From contig DEPP01000059.1 of NCBI GenBank assembly GCA_002358835.1, forward strand, positions 280 through 13,118: a stretch of DNA of 12,839 nt, in the 5' to 3' direction. Positions 1 to 7,260 of this stretch are shown piece by piece; the first letter of the stretch is position 1, and every line of letters starts with the position of its first letter. The notes beneath the pieces are model-generated. The model saw nothing but the letters and a program-made list of their open reading frames with translations. It was not told the origin of the DNA and ran no database searches. The stretch is from Bacteroidales bacterium UBA3389 (GTDB lineage Bacteria > Bacteroidota > Bacteroidia > Bacteroidales > P3). A program made the position numbers and the translations under genes.

Positions 1-809
1 GGATTGTTCTTGTGCATAATTTCTGTAGTAATCCAAAGAACACCTAATCCGAATAAGATTCCAAGATATGGAGGAAGGTGAGTTATTGTCTTAAAGAAAG
101 GAACGAATAACAACAATCCAACTCCCATACAAAGAATAAGAAGGCTTTGTTTTCTTGTAACGCTTGAAGTACCTTCTACAACTACTTTTTCAGGTCTTTC
201 AAGTTTTCCTTTCATTGTCATACCTATGATTGCAACCGGCACAAGTAATGAAACTAATGAAGGAAGGAATGTTTCTAATATAATATTTCCTGCTGTGATG
301 TTACCTTTTATCCAAAGCATAATAGTAGTTACGTCTCCGATTGGCGACCATGCTCCACCGGCATTTGCAGCAAGGATAACCATACCTGCAAAGAACCAAC
401 GTGTGTTTTTGTCTCCAACAAGTTTTCTAAGCAATGCACACATCACAATCGAAGTTGTTAAGTTATCAAGCACTGCTGACATGAAGAATGTAAGGATAGA
501 GATAATCCACAACAACTTTCTTTTGCTTGTTGTTGTGATTCTGTCTGTGATAATTGAGAAACCGTCGTGTTTATCTACGATTTCAACAATTGTCATCGCA
601 CCTAAGAGGAAGAAAAGTATTTCTGCTGTTTCCCCAAGGTGATGAATCAAAGAACTACTTTCAAATCCGGGACCCATTAAAGCATACACCGCCCAGATTA
701 CTGCTGCTAACAGCACTGCCGTTGCAGATTTGTTTATCTTCAAAGGGTGCTCTAATGCAATAACTGCATAACCCAAGACAAACAATACAATCATTAGTCC
801 GAAATACAT
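1..809 (-). CDS. nhaD: NhaD-type Na+/H+ antiporter, N-terminal 269 residues (3' end outside window)
   Basis: This integral inner-membrane protein probably exchanges external H+ for cytoplasmic Na+ or Li+ (ion transporter superfamily, ArsB/NhaD fold). The frame is open from ATG at 809 to the window edge, giving 269 residues, roughly the first 60% of a typical NhaD. It is very hydrophobic with several membrane segments. The family signature is clear: LDNLTTSIVM (about residues 114-123) and AANAGGAWSPIGDVTTIM (147-164). D115, N116, N149, D159, T161 and T162 correspond to polar residues known to matter for NhaD transport. The start follows 47 nt of AT-rich DNA after the yidC stop, with no Shine-Dalgarno or TAnnTTTG motif, so it may be co-transcribed with yidC. 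A different cation/H+ exchanger of the same superfamily is possible, but the SPIGDVTTIM block favours NhaD. Class assignment is firm; ion specificity is inferred. Confidence 0.87.
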   Translation of the reverse strand, partial: MYFGLMIVLFVLGYAVIALEHPLKINKSATAVLLAAVIWAVYALMGPGFESSSLIHHLGETAEILFFLLGAMTIVEIVDKHDGFSIITDRITTTSKRKLLWIISILTFFMSAVLDNLTTSIVMCALLRKLVGDKNTRWFFAGMVILAANAGGAWSPIGDVTTIMLWIKGNITAGNIILETFLPSLVSLLVPVAIIGMTMKGKLERPEKVVVEGTSSVTRKQSLLILCMGVGLLLFVPFFKTITHLPPYLGILFGLGVLWITTEIMHKNN

Positions 810-856
810 ATGATTTAGGTTTTTAATTGTTTATAAAAAAATGAATTAATTAATTG

Positions 857-2833
857 TTACTTTCTGCGTTGTTGTTGTTTTTTTCTTTCTTCCAATATTG
901 CTTGGTTTTGTTTCTCCAAAGCCTCTATTCTTTGTTGCCATTTTGATTTTTTCATAGGCTTTTTAGAGTTTGCCTCCAAGCGTTGTAATATTTTCTTTTC
1001 GTCTATCGTCTTTTGTATTATGAACATCTGCAAGAATGTAAAGCACAATGATACGAAGTAATAGTAGTTCAATGCCGCAGACTGACTATTCAAGAAGAAC
1101 AAAAGCATAATCGGCATGAAATACATCATAAATTTCATTCCCGGCATAGTCTGTGTTTGTGCTTGTTGCTTCATTGTGATGTGCGTGTAAACGAGTTGTG
1201 CAATCGTCATCAAAAGACAGAATAACGAAACGTGATCTCCGTAGAATGGAATGTTGAAAGGTAAATTCAATATCGAATCGTATGCCGACAAGTCGTCTGC
1301 CCAAAGGAATGATTGTTGTCTTAACTCGATTGAGGCAGGGAAGAAACGGAACATAGCAACCAAAATAGGGAATTGAATCAACATTGGGAAACAACCTGCC
1401 ATTGGTTTGATGCCTGCTCTCTTGTAAAGATTCATCACGGCTTGTTGTTTCTGCATTGCTTGTTCTTGTTTCGGATATTTTTCGTTTATCTTCTGAACCT
1501 CAGGAGCAATAACCCTCATCTTGGCAGAAGAAGCGTATTGCTTGTATGCCAATGGGAACAAAACGAGCTTCACAAGCACAGTAAGCAAAAAGATAATCAA
1601 TCCCATACTCCAACCAAAGCTTTGCAAGAAATCGAACACAGGAATAATTACAAACCTGTTTATCCAATGCAAAAGGAAGAATCCCCAACCCAATGGTATG
1701 ATTTGCTCCATGTCGATGTTATAATCGCTGATTACGGAGTACTTATTAGGACCGAAGAAGAAGTTCATATCGTATTGATAGAACTTTTTGTTCTCATCGT
1801 ATGGGATATTGATATTGGCACTCATCGTTCTGAGGTAATTATCCTTTTGTCCCTTTTCGGTAGTCGTCTTCATCTTGGCGTAAGCAAAGTCTTCACTGCC
1901 CTCTGCAATCAAAGCAGTTGAGAAGAATTGTTGTTTGAACGAAATCCACTTGATAGGAATACCGCTTTCCTCCTTTTCATCGTCCACACCGTTCTCTTTA
2001 AGATACTCAACCTCATCTTTCAACAAATAATATATCGAACTGTTCTTGGTTTCCACACTTCTGTCTTTCTCTTTCATCTTAAGCTTGGAATCCCACACAA
2101 ATTCCAACACACCTCTGTCTGCAATAACCTTACCAAGATTGTTTGTAATAACGCTGAAGCCTACTCGATAATCGTTACCTCGTACAACATAACGATATTC
2201 CAAATAGCCTCTGTCTTTGTTCAAAGAATCCTGATTGGTAAACAAACGCATAGACACCACCAACGAGTCATTGCCTTTTACGCTAAGTGGTTTTGAATCT
2301 GTGTATGGCTTATCGTTTACGAAGACTTCAAAATTAAGATCTTTGGTTTGAAGAATCTTAGAACCCACCGTGAGATTCAAACCATACGAATTGCCGTCTT
2401 TGGTAAAGAATTTCACGCTGTCTTTTTGATAAGTCAGGTATTCTTTGAGTGTAACCTGCTCTATGTTTGCACCTAACGAAGAAATATCAGCCTTCAACAA
2501 CTCATTTTCCACACTGATATGTCTTTCCGGATTTGTAGCTGCCTCTGAGAATACTCCGAATTGGTCAAAGAGCAAGTTTTTTGCAACAACCGCCGCAGAA
2601 TCACTTCCATTTGCAAGTTCCACCAATTGTTTTACATCTGTTCGAGTGGTGTTTTCTGCCAATTGTTCTGCTTTTTGAGCTTCTTTCTCGGCTTTTCTTT
2701 GAGCTGCGATGGCAGAATCCTGCTTCTTTTTCATCATTGCTCTTTCTTCTTCCGAAGGTTGTGTGAGATACATCCACAAACCAAATACTCCGAATATAAG
2801 CACTAAGCCTATAATGGTCTTTTTGTCTATCAT
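857..2833 (-). CDS. yidC: Membrane protein insertase YidC (Oxa1/Alb3 family)
   Basis: YidC inserts and folds inner-membrane proteins, alone or with SecYEG. The 658 residues have the Gram-negative layout. There is an N-terminal anchor (about 7-24), then a charged Lys/Glu/Ala-rich stretch that may form a coiled coil (28-65), then a large periplasmic P1 domain (about 100-370). The conserved five-helix insertase core follows (about 385-600), with the hallmark segment FPLAYKQYASSAKM just after the second membrane helix and the cytoplasmic loop PEVQKINEKYPKQ. The positive residue in the hydrophilic groove, Arg in E. coli, is Lys here (K422, in VLVKLVLFP). I recall Lys as usual in this phylum. The C-terminal tail (about 615-658) is rich in Lys, Arg and Gln, as expected for contact with the ribosome. 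The start is fixed by a GAGGAG box 5 nt upstream and a -7 promoter element at 2868-2875. The upstream neighbour is a MATE gene on the same strand. Confidence 0.98.
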   Translation of the reverse strand: MIDKKTIIGLVLIFGVFGLWMYLTQPSEEERAMMKKKQDSAIAAQRKAEKEAQKAEQLAENTTRTDVKQLVELANGSDSAAVVAKNLLFDQFGVFSEAATNPERHISVENELLKADISSLGANIEQVTLKEYLTYQKDSVKFFTKDGNSYGLNLTVGSKILQTKDLNFEVFVNDKPYTDSKPLSVKGNDSLVVSMRLFTNQDSLNKDRGYLEYRYVVRGNDYRVGFSVITNNLGKVIADRGVLEFVWDSKLKMKEKDRSVETKNSSIYYLLKDEVEYLKENGVDDEKEESGIPIKWISFKQQFFSTALIAEGSEDFAYAKMKTTTEKGQKDNYLRTMSANINIPYDENKKFYQYDMNFFFGPNKYSVISDYNIDMEQIIPLGWGFFLLHWINRFVIIPVFDFLQSFGWSMGLIIFLLTVLVKLVLFPLAYKQYASSAKMRVIAPEVQKINEKYPKQEQAMQKQQAVMNLYKRAGIKPMAGCFPMLIQFPILVAMFRFFPASIELRQQSFLWADDLSAYDSILNLPFNIPFYGDHVSLFCLLMTIAQLVYTHITMKQQAQTQTMPGMKFMMYFMPIMLLFFLNSQSAALNYYYFVSLCFTFLQMFIIQKTIDEKKILQRLEANSKKPMKKSKWQQRIEALEKQNQAILEERKKQQQRRK

Positions 2834-2838
2834 TTTTT

Positions 2839-2844
2839 CTCCTC
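2839..2844 (-). promoter_or_regulatory. Shine-Dalgarno sequence of yidC
   Basis: On the minus strand GAGGAG lies 5 nt before the yidC ATG. It is the only strong Shine-Dalgarno match in the window. The other starts are preceded by A/T-rich leaders, which is normal in Bacteroidetes. It confirms the start at 2833. Confidence 0.8.
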
Positions 2845-2867
2845 TTTTTTATCTTTTTGCAAAGTCG

Positions 2868-2875
2868 CAAAGGTA
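2868..2875 (-). promoter_or_regulatory. Bacteroidetes -7 promoter element for yidC (TACCTTTG)
   Basis: The minus strand reads TACCTTTG, a full match to the phylum consensus TAnnTTTG, and predicts a leader of roughly 30 nt before the yidC ATG. The -33 partner is not convincing: the nearest TTTG (2902-2905) is 26 nt away, longer than the usual 19-21. The element lies between the MATE stop and yidC, so yidC can probably be expressed independently of the upstream genes. Confidence 0.65.
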
Positions 2876-2905
2876 GACAAAAAAAATGATATCGTTGTAA
2901 ACAAA

Positions 2906-4207
2906 TCAGGAAAATATTTTCTTTCGACTGAGAATCATCATCAGAGCGCTGCGTGCAAGAAGATAAGTAAGAAACGCAATCCAAAGAGCATCATTGCCTA
3001 ACGAGTTTTTGAATCCGAAAAACAAAGCAAAAAATAATGCCGTCGCAACAAAGATTGCATTCCGCATAAGTTTGGTTTCGGTCATACCAATCAATATACC
3101 ATCGTAGAGAAATGCCACCGAGCCGCAAAGAGGTATCAGAAGTGTCCAATACTTATAGTCTTCGCAAACTGCCAACACATCAGTCTTGTTTGTCAATATT
3201 GAAAGTATATCGCTGCCAAAAAAGAAATAGACCGCAGTAAAAAGAATGCTCAGAGCGGCACCCCAAAGCAATATGTATTTTACGCATTTGGCAAGATTCA
3301 CTCTGTCGTTTGCTCCTTTGAATCGTCCACACAATGACTCGGAGGCGTATGCAAAGCCGTCCATAAAGTAAGAAAATAGAGTAAACAATTGCATCAGAAG
3401 TGTGTTTACCGCAAGCAGAGGATAGGGCATTGAGGACGAGGCTACGGTAAAGTAAGTCGTAACGGCAATAAGGCAAATCGTTCGAAGGTATATGTCTGCG
3501 TTCACCTTAAAGAAAAGAATCATCTTACTGCGTTGAAGAGCCTCTTTCCAATCTGCAAAAATCCTAAGTCTGCCATACTTGACAAACCAAATCAAAACCG
3601 AAACGACAAGTCCGCCCCATTGAGCTATCACAGTACCGAGGGCAACCCCTTCGATATTCATCGATAATCCTATTGCAAACAGATAACTGAAAACTATGTT
3701 CAGCACGTTTATCAGTATCGAAATCCACATCGGCGTTTTTGAATCCTGCATACCGATAAACCAACCTTTCAAAGCATACATGCCAAGCGTTGCAGGAGCA
3801 GCCCATATTCTTATGAAAAAATATTCCAACGCCAAATCGAGGGCGTGATTCTTGTTTTCGACAAAGGCTTCTGTCAATCGACCGATAGGTTTTTGCAATA
3901 CAATCAGAGCAAGTGCGGCAATCAAAGCTATAAAGCAAGCTCTGAGAAGTATGCTCATTTGTTCCTTTTTGTCATCTGCACCATAAGCCTGAGCAGTAAA
4001 GCCACTGGTTCCCATTCTCAAAAAGCCGAAATTCCAATATATGATATTGAAAATCATCGAGCCTATTGCAATTGCCCCAATGTAGTCCTCACCCGAAGCA
4101 CCTGCGGTGATATGACCGACAATCGCAGTATCGACCATCCCCAACAAAGGAACGGTGATGTTGGTGATTATATTGGGAATGGCAAGAGAGAGAATGTTGC
4201 GATTCAT
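2906..4207 (-). CDS. MATE family efflux transporter (DinF-like)
   Basis: This polytopic inner-membrane exporter probably uses a Na+ or H+ gradient to expel drugs or metabolites. The substrate cannot be read from the sequence. From the ATG at 4207 it has 433 residues, the usual MATE length, with about 12 hydrophobic segments in two halves. Family marks are the first helix with MVDTAIVGHI (24-33) and the downstream block MGTSGFTAQAYGA. An in-frame TTG two codons upstream (4213) could also serve as start, but ATG is preferred. The gene begins 12 nt after the stop of the small membrane protein at 4220-4945, with no promoter between them, so the two are probably one operon. The physiological link between them is unknown. 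Family assignment is firm. Confidence 0.93.
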   Translation of the reverse strand: MNRNILSLAIPNIITNITVPLLGMVDTAIVGHITAGASGEDYIGAIAIGSMIFNIIYWNFGFLRMGTSGFTAQAYGADDKKEQMSILLRACFIALIAALALIVLQKPIGRLTEAFVENKNHALDLALEYFFIRIWAAPATLGMYALKGWFIGMQDSKTPMWISILINVLNIVFSYLFAIGLSMNIEGVALGTVIAQWGGLVVSVLIWFVKYGRLRIFADWKEALQRSKMILFFKVNADIYLRTICLIAVTTYFTVASSSMPYPLLAVNTLLMQLFTLFSYFMDGFAYASESLCGRFKGANDRVNLAKCVKYILLWGAALSILFTAVYFFFGSDILSILTNKTDVLAVCEDYKYWTLLIPLCGSVAFLYDGILIGMTETKLMRNAIFVATALFFALFFGFKNSLGNDALWIAFLTYLLARSALMMILSRKKIFS

Positions 4208-4219
4208 TCGCAAAAAGAG

Positions 4220-4945
4220 CTATTTCTTAAAAAGATTCTTATAATATTTCAGGTGCCATACAACGTGGAAAAAGGCAACTATCGTCATCGCTATGCCGAA
4301 TTCTACATGCAGTTTCAATATCGACGAGAACCAACTCATACCAAAGCGATAGTTTAGTTGAACGGCAAGCAAGAATCCCAACAGACAAGACATCAAAGCG
4401 GTAATAAGCAGGATTGCATTCCAAATCTTACGATGAGTAATCTTTTTCATCTTACCCGCTTTTACCGATATATAAGTCAGAAGATAAGCTGCCAAGCAAA
4501 ACTCTGAAATAAGAATTACGTTATACGGCTTTGGAGTTGTTTTTTTCTCCGAAGGCTTTTGCTCGACTATGGTTTGTGTTGAGCTGAGCGTCGTTTGCTC
4601 TGACTCTTGTGCAGTTGCAACCTCATCCCCTGCGGTTTCGATTTCCAAAGGCTTTGCCTGCTCTTGTTGAGGCTTTGTTTGCTTTGGTTTGATTGTTTGT
4701 TTCGTTTCTTGTTTTTCTGCAATCGGTTCGGTTGATTCGGCAGTCGTTTGCTCAACGTTTTTATTTTCTGCTTTCGGAGCTTCTTTCAATCCGAAATCGC
4801 AAAAGCTATCGCCATCCTCATCAGTAAAGCGACCGCACGCTCCTTCGCAATTCACCTTGTCTCCAAAAGGACATTGTGCATAAGTTTCAATCGATGCAAA
4901 CATTCCAAGCATCAAAATCAATATTCCTGCAAATAATTTCTTCAT
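4220..4945 (-). CDS. Exported Cys/Asp-rich protein with three-helix, possibly heme-binding membrane domain
   Basis: I do not recognise a named gene. The 241 residues show four parts. (1) A signal peptide ends near YAQ (22-24); Gln just before C25 argues against a lipobox. (2) A short head has four cysteines (C25, C33, C37, C49) and a calcium-loop-like acidic run D42-E-D-G-D46-S-F-C-D50. (3) A low-complexity linker rich in Glu, Lys, Gln and Thr covers about 56-139. (4) Three membrane segments lie at about 143-161, 173-195 and 207-233. The last helix carries H213, H227 and H231. The H213-X13-H227 spacing is that of b-heme ligands in membrane cytochromes and ferric reductases, and the region resembles small DUF4405/cytochrome b561-like domains. 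A redox or heme role is therefore inferred, not shown. It has its own promoter (4969-4976) and is followed 12 nt later by the MATE gene. Confidence 0.75.
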   Translation of the reverse strand: MKKLFAGILILMLGMFASIETYAQCPFGDKVNCEGACGRFTDEDGDSFCDFGLKEAPKAENKNVEQTTAESTEPIAEKQETKQTIKPKQTKPQQEQAKPLEIETAGDEVATAQESEQTTLSSTQTIVEQKPSEKKTTPKPYNVILISEFCLAAYLLTYISVKAGKMKKITHRKIWNAILLITALMSCLLGFLLAVQLNYRFGMSWFSSILKLHVEFGIAMTIVAFFHVVWHLKYYKNLFKK

Positions 4946-4968
4946 AATCTCATTTCATTTTAGGCGTG

Positions 4969-5003
4969 CAAAGGTAGCAATTTTTTCAAAGCCGACAGGC
5001 AAA
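4969..5003 (-). promoter_or_regulatory. Promoter for the 4220-4945 gene (TAnnTTTG type)
   Basis: On the minus strand TACCTTTG (4969-4976) matches the Bacteroidetes -7 consensus. TTTG at 5000-5003 could be the -33 element, with a 23-nt spacer that is slightly long. The predicted leader before the ATG at 4945 is about 20 nt. This promoter should drive the small membrane protein and the MATE gene. Confidence 0.6.
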
Positions 5004-5020
5004 AACACTTCTTGATTTCG

Positions 5021-5045
5021 TTTAGGAGAATCTACATTTCCTAAA
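5021..5045 (-). promoter_or_regulatory. Inverted repeat just upstream of the 4220-4945 promoter (possible operator)
   Basis: TTTAGGA-g-AAT (5021-5031) pairs with ATTTCCTAAA (5036-5045): ten base pairs with one bulged G and a four-base loop. No T-run follows on either strand, so it is not a normal terminator. It sits about 18 nt upstream of the proposed -33 element, where a regulator could bind. Function is inferred only, and the strand is assigned by that promoter. Confidence 0.35.
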
Positions 5046-5090
5046 ACAAAAGCAAGAATCGGTTTCTGACTCTTTGGGATTCGAGCAAGG

Positions 5091-5129
5091 AAAAGAAAAA
5101 GCCCCTATGCAGACAGGCTGCATAAGGGC
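5091..5129 (-). terminator. Intrinsic terminator of the metallopeptidase gene
   Basis: A 12-bp stem (5101-5112 with 5118-5129) closes a five-base loop. Its only imperfection is a U-G wobble when read as minus-strand RNA. On the minus strand it is followed by a T-rich run, TTTTTCTTTT (5100-5091). It lies 38 nt after the metallopeptidase stop and separates that gene from the next minus-strand unit. Confidence 0.88.
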
Positions 5130-5167
5130 AGGGAAACCTCGAACAATTTCCGTTAGTAAAGCATTTC

Positions 5168-7207
5168 TCATTTTGTCATTATTCGACTGACCTCATCAAG
5201 TATCGGTTGCGTACTTATATCTGCACCAACGGCTTGCCTCATCCATTGTTGCGGAGTAAGGCGTCCGAGAGTGTAAATACGCATTATTTCACTTGCAAAT
5301 TCTTTCTTGGTTTTCAATTTCGCAAAATGGCTTTCAAGTTGATATTCTATGATACTTCCCAACGGGTAATTAGGCAGATACATAGGCGAATTGACCATGT
5401 GCGAATAGATTGCCAAAAGCGGCGAATCGTGTGTACCGAGAACCGGTTCGTAATACTTGTTCCACACTTCTTTTGCAGTCTTCAAGGTTGCTTGCTTCAA
5501 GTCTTCGGCAGTTGCTTCTGGATTTTCGTACAACCATTCCCAAACCATCATATCCACAAGTGCGACTCCCATGATTTCATACAATCCCCAGAAGATGTCC
5601 AAAGTGGTATTGTCGTTTCTTTCTGTGTCAAATCCAAGCAATTCCAAGTCTCTTTTTTGGAAGATAAAGGCAAGAGCTTCGGTAAATCCTGTGTTAGGAA
5701 CGCCGTTCAAAGTATAATAGTCGATTTTGTAAAGATCGAGAGTTTGTTCTACGTTATGACCGAACTCATGCACCGCTATGTTGTAGCCTTTGTAGTCCAT
5801 GCCACCCTTAACTATGCGTGTACGCAAGCGAGCAGGCTCCCAACGTCCTTGAGCTCCCCATGCGTGTCCGCTTCCTCTTGCTCCCTCGACAACGATACGC
5901 TCAGCCAAAAAGTCCGCATCCTCTTTGCTGAAGCCCAAAACCTGTAACATTCTCGGCATATCGGCATGGAAAGCCTCGGCATTCGGATAGCGTTGTTGGG
6001 TTTTTGCGGTAAGCATATCCTCCGAAAGTGTTGAACGGCTCTTGAAGCCATCGTACCAAATGTCATAAGGTCTGAGTTTTCTGCCCAAGCGACTTTCGAT
6101 AAGCTTTCCGACTTGTTTTACTTGCTCTGAAGAAATCAAATGAATGAAAAGTTCTTTGATTTGAGCAGGAGACATCTCCATTCCGCCCTCAAAGTTACGC
6201 ATGATACCGGTTGGCAAAGCAGGTGTGTAGGGATCGATTTTCTTTTCCACCTTGTAGGCATCGAGAATCTGCTGATAGCGTCTTGCTCCCTCAGAGGCAA
6301 GTTGTACTTCTTTTCCGTCTTTGAATGTCTTGTTTGAATACGGAGCCCAATCGTATGCGGCATTGTTTATAACTTCCAAAGGTATGGTTTGATCGACTAT
6401 TCTCTCCATCACCTTATATATCATCTCTTGTTTTTCGTTCGCATTAGGCAAATCGGCATAGTTTGACTTGATTTCATCTCTCAAATTCCAATGCGACAAC
6501 AACACCATGTCTTTCGGGAATAGTTTTTCGCCTTTATCGGTCAACAGATTGCCCATCATGATGTTGTACTCTGCGATATAGTTTTCGCTATTGCTGCTTA
6601 CAACGTTTTTCTCTGCGGTGATTTCAGCCGGAATGCGACTTGTGAACACGTCTCCAAGGCGAGCGTATGCCCATTCCAAACGGCTCCACTTTGCTCCTTG
6701 CTCGTTCTTTTCGGCAAGTGAGAAATTAGGGAAGTTGATTATCGTTATGAATGCGAATTTATTTGCAAACAAATCGTCGCTAAGGTGAGAGAACGGCGTG
6801 TATGCTCCCATCAGATAATCGACCGCAATAGGCTCATCACCCGCAAGGTGCAACGGCTTTTGCAATTCAACAGTCAACTGATTCGATGTACCATACAGTC
6901 TTTCGATTATGTAACATATTCGATTGAACAGAGTTTCTTTCTCTGCAGGTGTTTTAGCCACATTTTCGAGAACAAACTTTGTAAAATCTTCTTGCGAACC
7001 ATCTTCAACCTTCCAAAGAGCGGCAGCCTGTTTTACTCCTTTTGCAATCAAAGCCTCATCGCTTTGGGGAGCTGCTTTCTTTACCTGCTCCAATGTTTGC
7101 TTTATCGTCTCTTCGGAGATCGCACTCGATTGAGCGGCCTTGTCGGAAGAGCATGCTGTCATCAAAAGCGACAACGGCAACAACAAATTCAATAACAATC
7201 GTTTCAT
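5168..7207 (-). CDS. Lipoprotein zinc metallopeptidase (HEXXH gluzincin, M3/M2-like)
   Basis: This is probably a membrane-anchored peptidase acting outside the cytoplasm. The 679 residues begin with a lipoprotein signal peptide ending LLMTAC, with C19 as the lipidated residue, followed by SSDK. The zinc motif HEFGH lies at 480-484 and the likely third ligand is E510 in GFTEALAF. The 25 residues between the motif and the glutamate are in the range of the M2/M3 peptidases rather than thermolysin. Downstream, H603, Y610, Y614 and Y622 (HMVNSPMYLPNYPLG region) are candidates for the substrate-binding His/Tyr set that M3-like enzymes carry at a similar distance. The C-terminus has LTPQQWMRQAVGADIS, also reminiscent of M3-type ends. 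The first 450 residues are mostly helical and unfamiliar. It is a single-gene unit with a promoter at 7229-7260 and a terminator at 5091-5129. Enzyme class is well supported; family and substrate are uncertain. Confidence 0.83.
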   Translation of the reverse strand: MKRLLLNLLLPLSLLMTACSSDKAAQSSAISEETIKQTLEQVKKAAPQSDEALIAKGVKQAAALWKVEDGSQEDFTKFVLENVAKTPAEKETLFNRICYIIERLYGTSNQLTVELQKPLHLAGDEPIAVDYLMGAYTPFSHLSDDLFANKFAFITIINFPNFSLAEKNEQGAKWSRLEWAYARLGDVFTSRIPAEITAEKNVVSSNSENYIAEYNIMMGNLLTDKGEKLFPKDMVLLSHWNLRDEIKSNYADLPNANEKQEMIYKVMERIVDQTIPLEVINNAAYDWAPYSNKTFKDGKEVQLASEGARRYQQILDAYKVEKKIDPYTPALPTGIMRNFEGGMEMSPAQIKELFIHLISSEQVKQVGKLIESRLGRKLRPYDIWYDGFKSRSTLSEDMLTAKTQQRYPNAEAFHADMPRMLQVLGFSKEDADFLAERIVVEGARGSGHAWGAQGRWEPARLRTRIVKGGMDYKGYNIAVHEFGHNVEQTLDLYKIDYYTLNGVPNTGFTEALAFIFQKRDLELLGFDTERNDNTTLDIFWGLYEIMGVALVDMMVWEWLYENPEATAEDLKQATLKTAKEVWNKYYEPVLGTHDSPLLAIYSHMVNSPMYLPNYPLGSIIEYQLESHFAKLKTKKEFASEIMRIYTLGRLTPQQWMRQAVGADISTQPILDEVSRIMTK

Positions 7208-7228
7208 ACTCTCAATATTTTATTTCTG

Positions 7229-7260
7229 CAAAGATACACAAATCTTGCAACTCAACCAAA
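7229..7260 (-). promoter_or_regulatory. Promoter of the metallopeptidase gene (TTTG-N20-TATCTTTG)
   Basis: On the minus strand TTTG (7257-7260) and TATCTTTG (7229-7236) are separated by 20 nt, an ideal match to the Bacteroidetes housekeeping promoter. The leader before the ATG at 7207 would be about 15-20 nt. Its -33 box abuts the outer arm of the intergenic inverted repeat. Confidence 0.8.

Noticed and set aside
226..642. A 138-codon plus-strand frame at the window start
   Set aside because: It is antisense to the NhaD frame, whose conserved motifs are on the minus strand.
1373..2296. Plus-strand frames of 182 and 122 codons inside yidC
   Set aside because: They lie antisense to clearly coding yidC sequence, have no promoter or recognisable domain, and show shadow-frame composition.
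4208..4213. TTG at 4213 as the MATE start (two extra residues)
   Set aside because: ATG at 4207 gives a normal MATE N-terminus, and no ribosome binding site favours the TTG.
4292..4945. Lipoprotein reading of the small membrane protein (YAQC as lipobox)
   Set aside because: Gln at the position before Cys does not fit a lipobox; cleavage as an ordinary signal peptide near YAQ is more likely.
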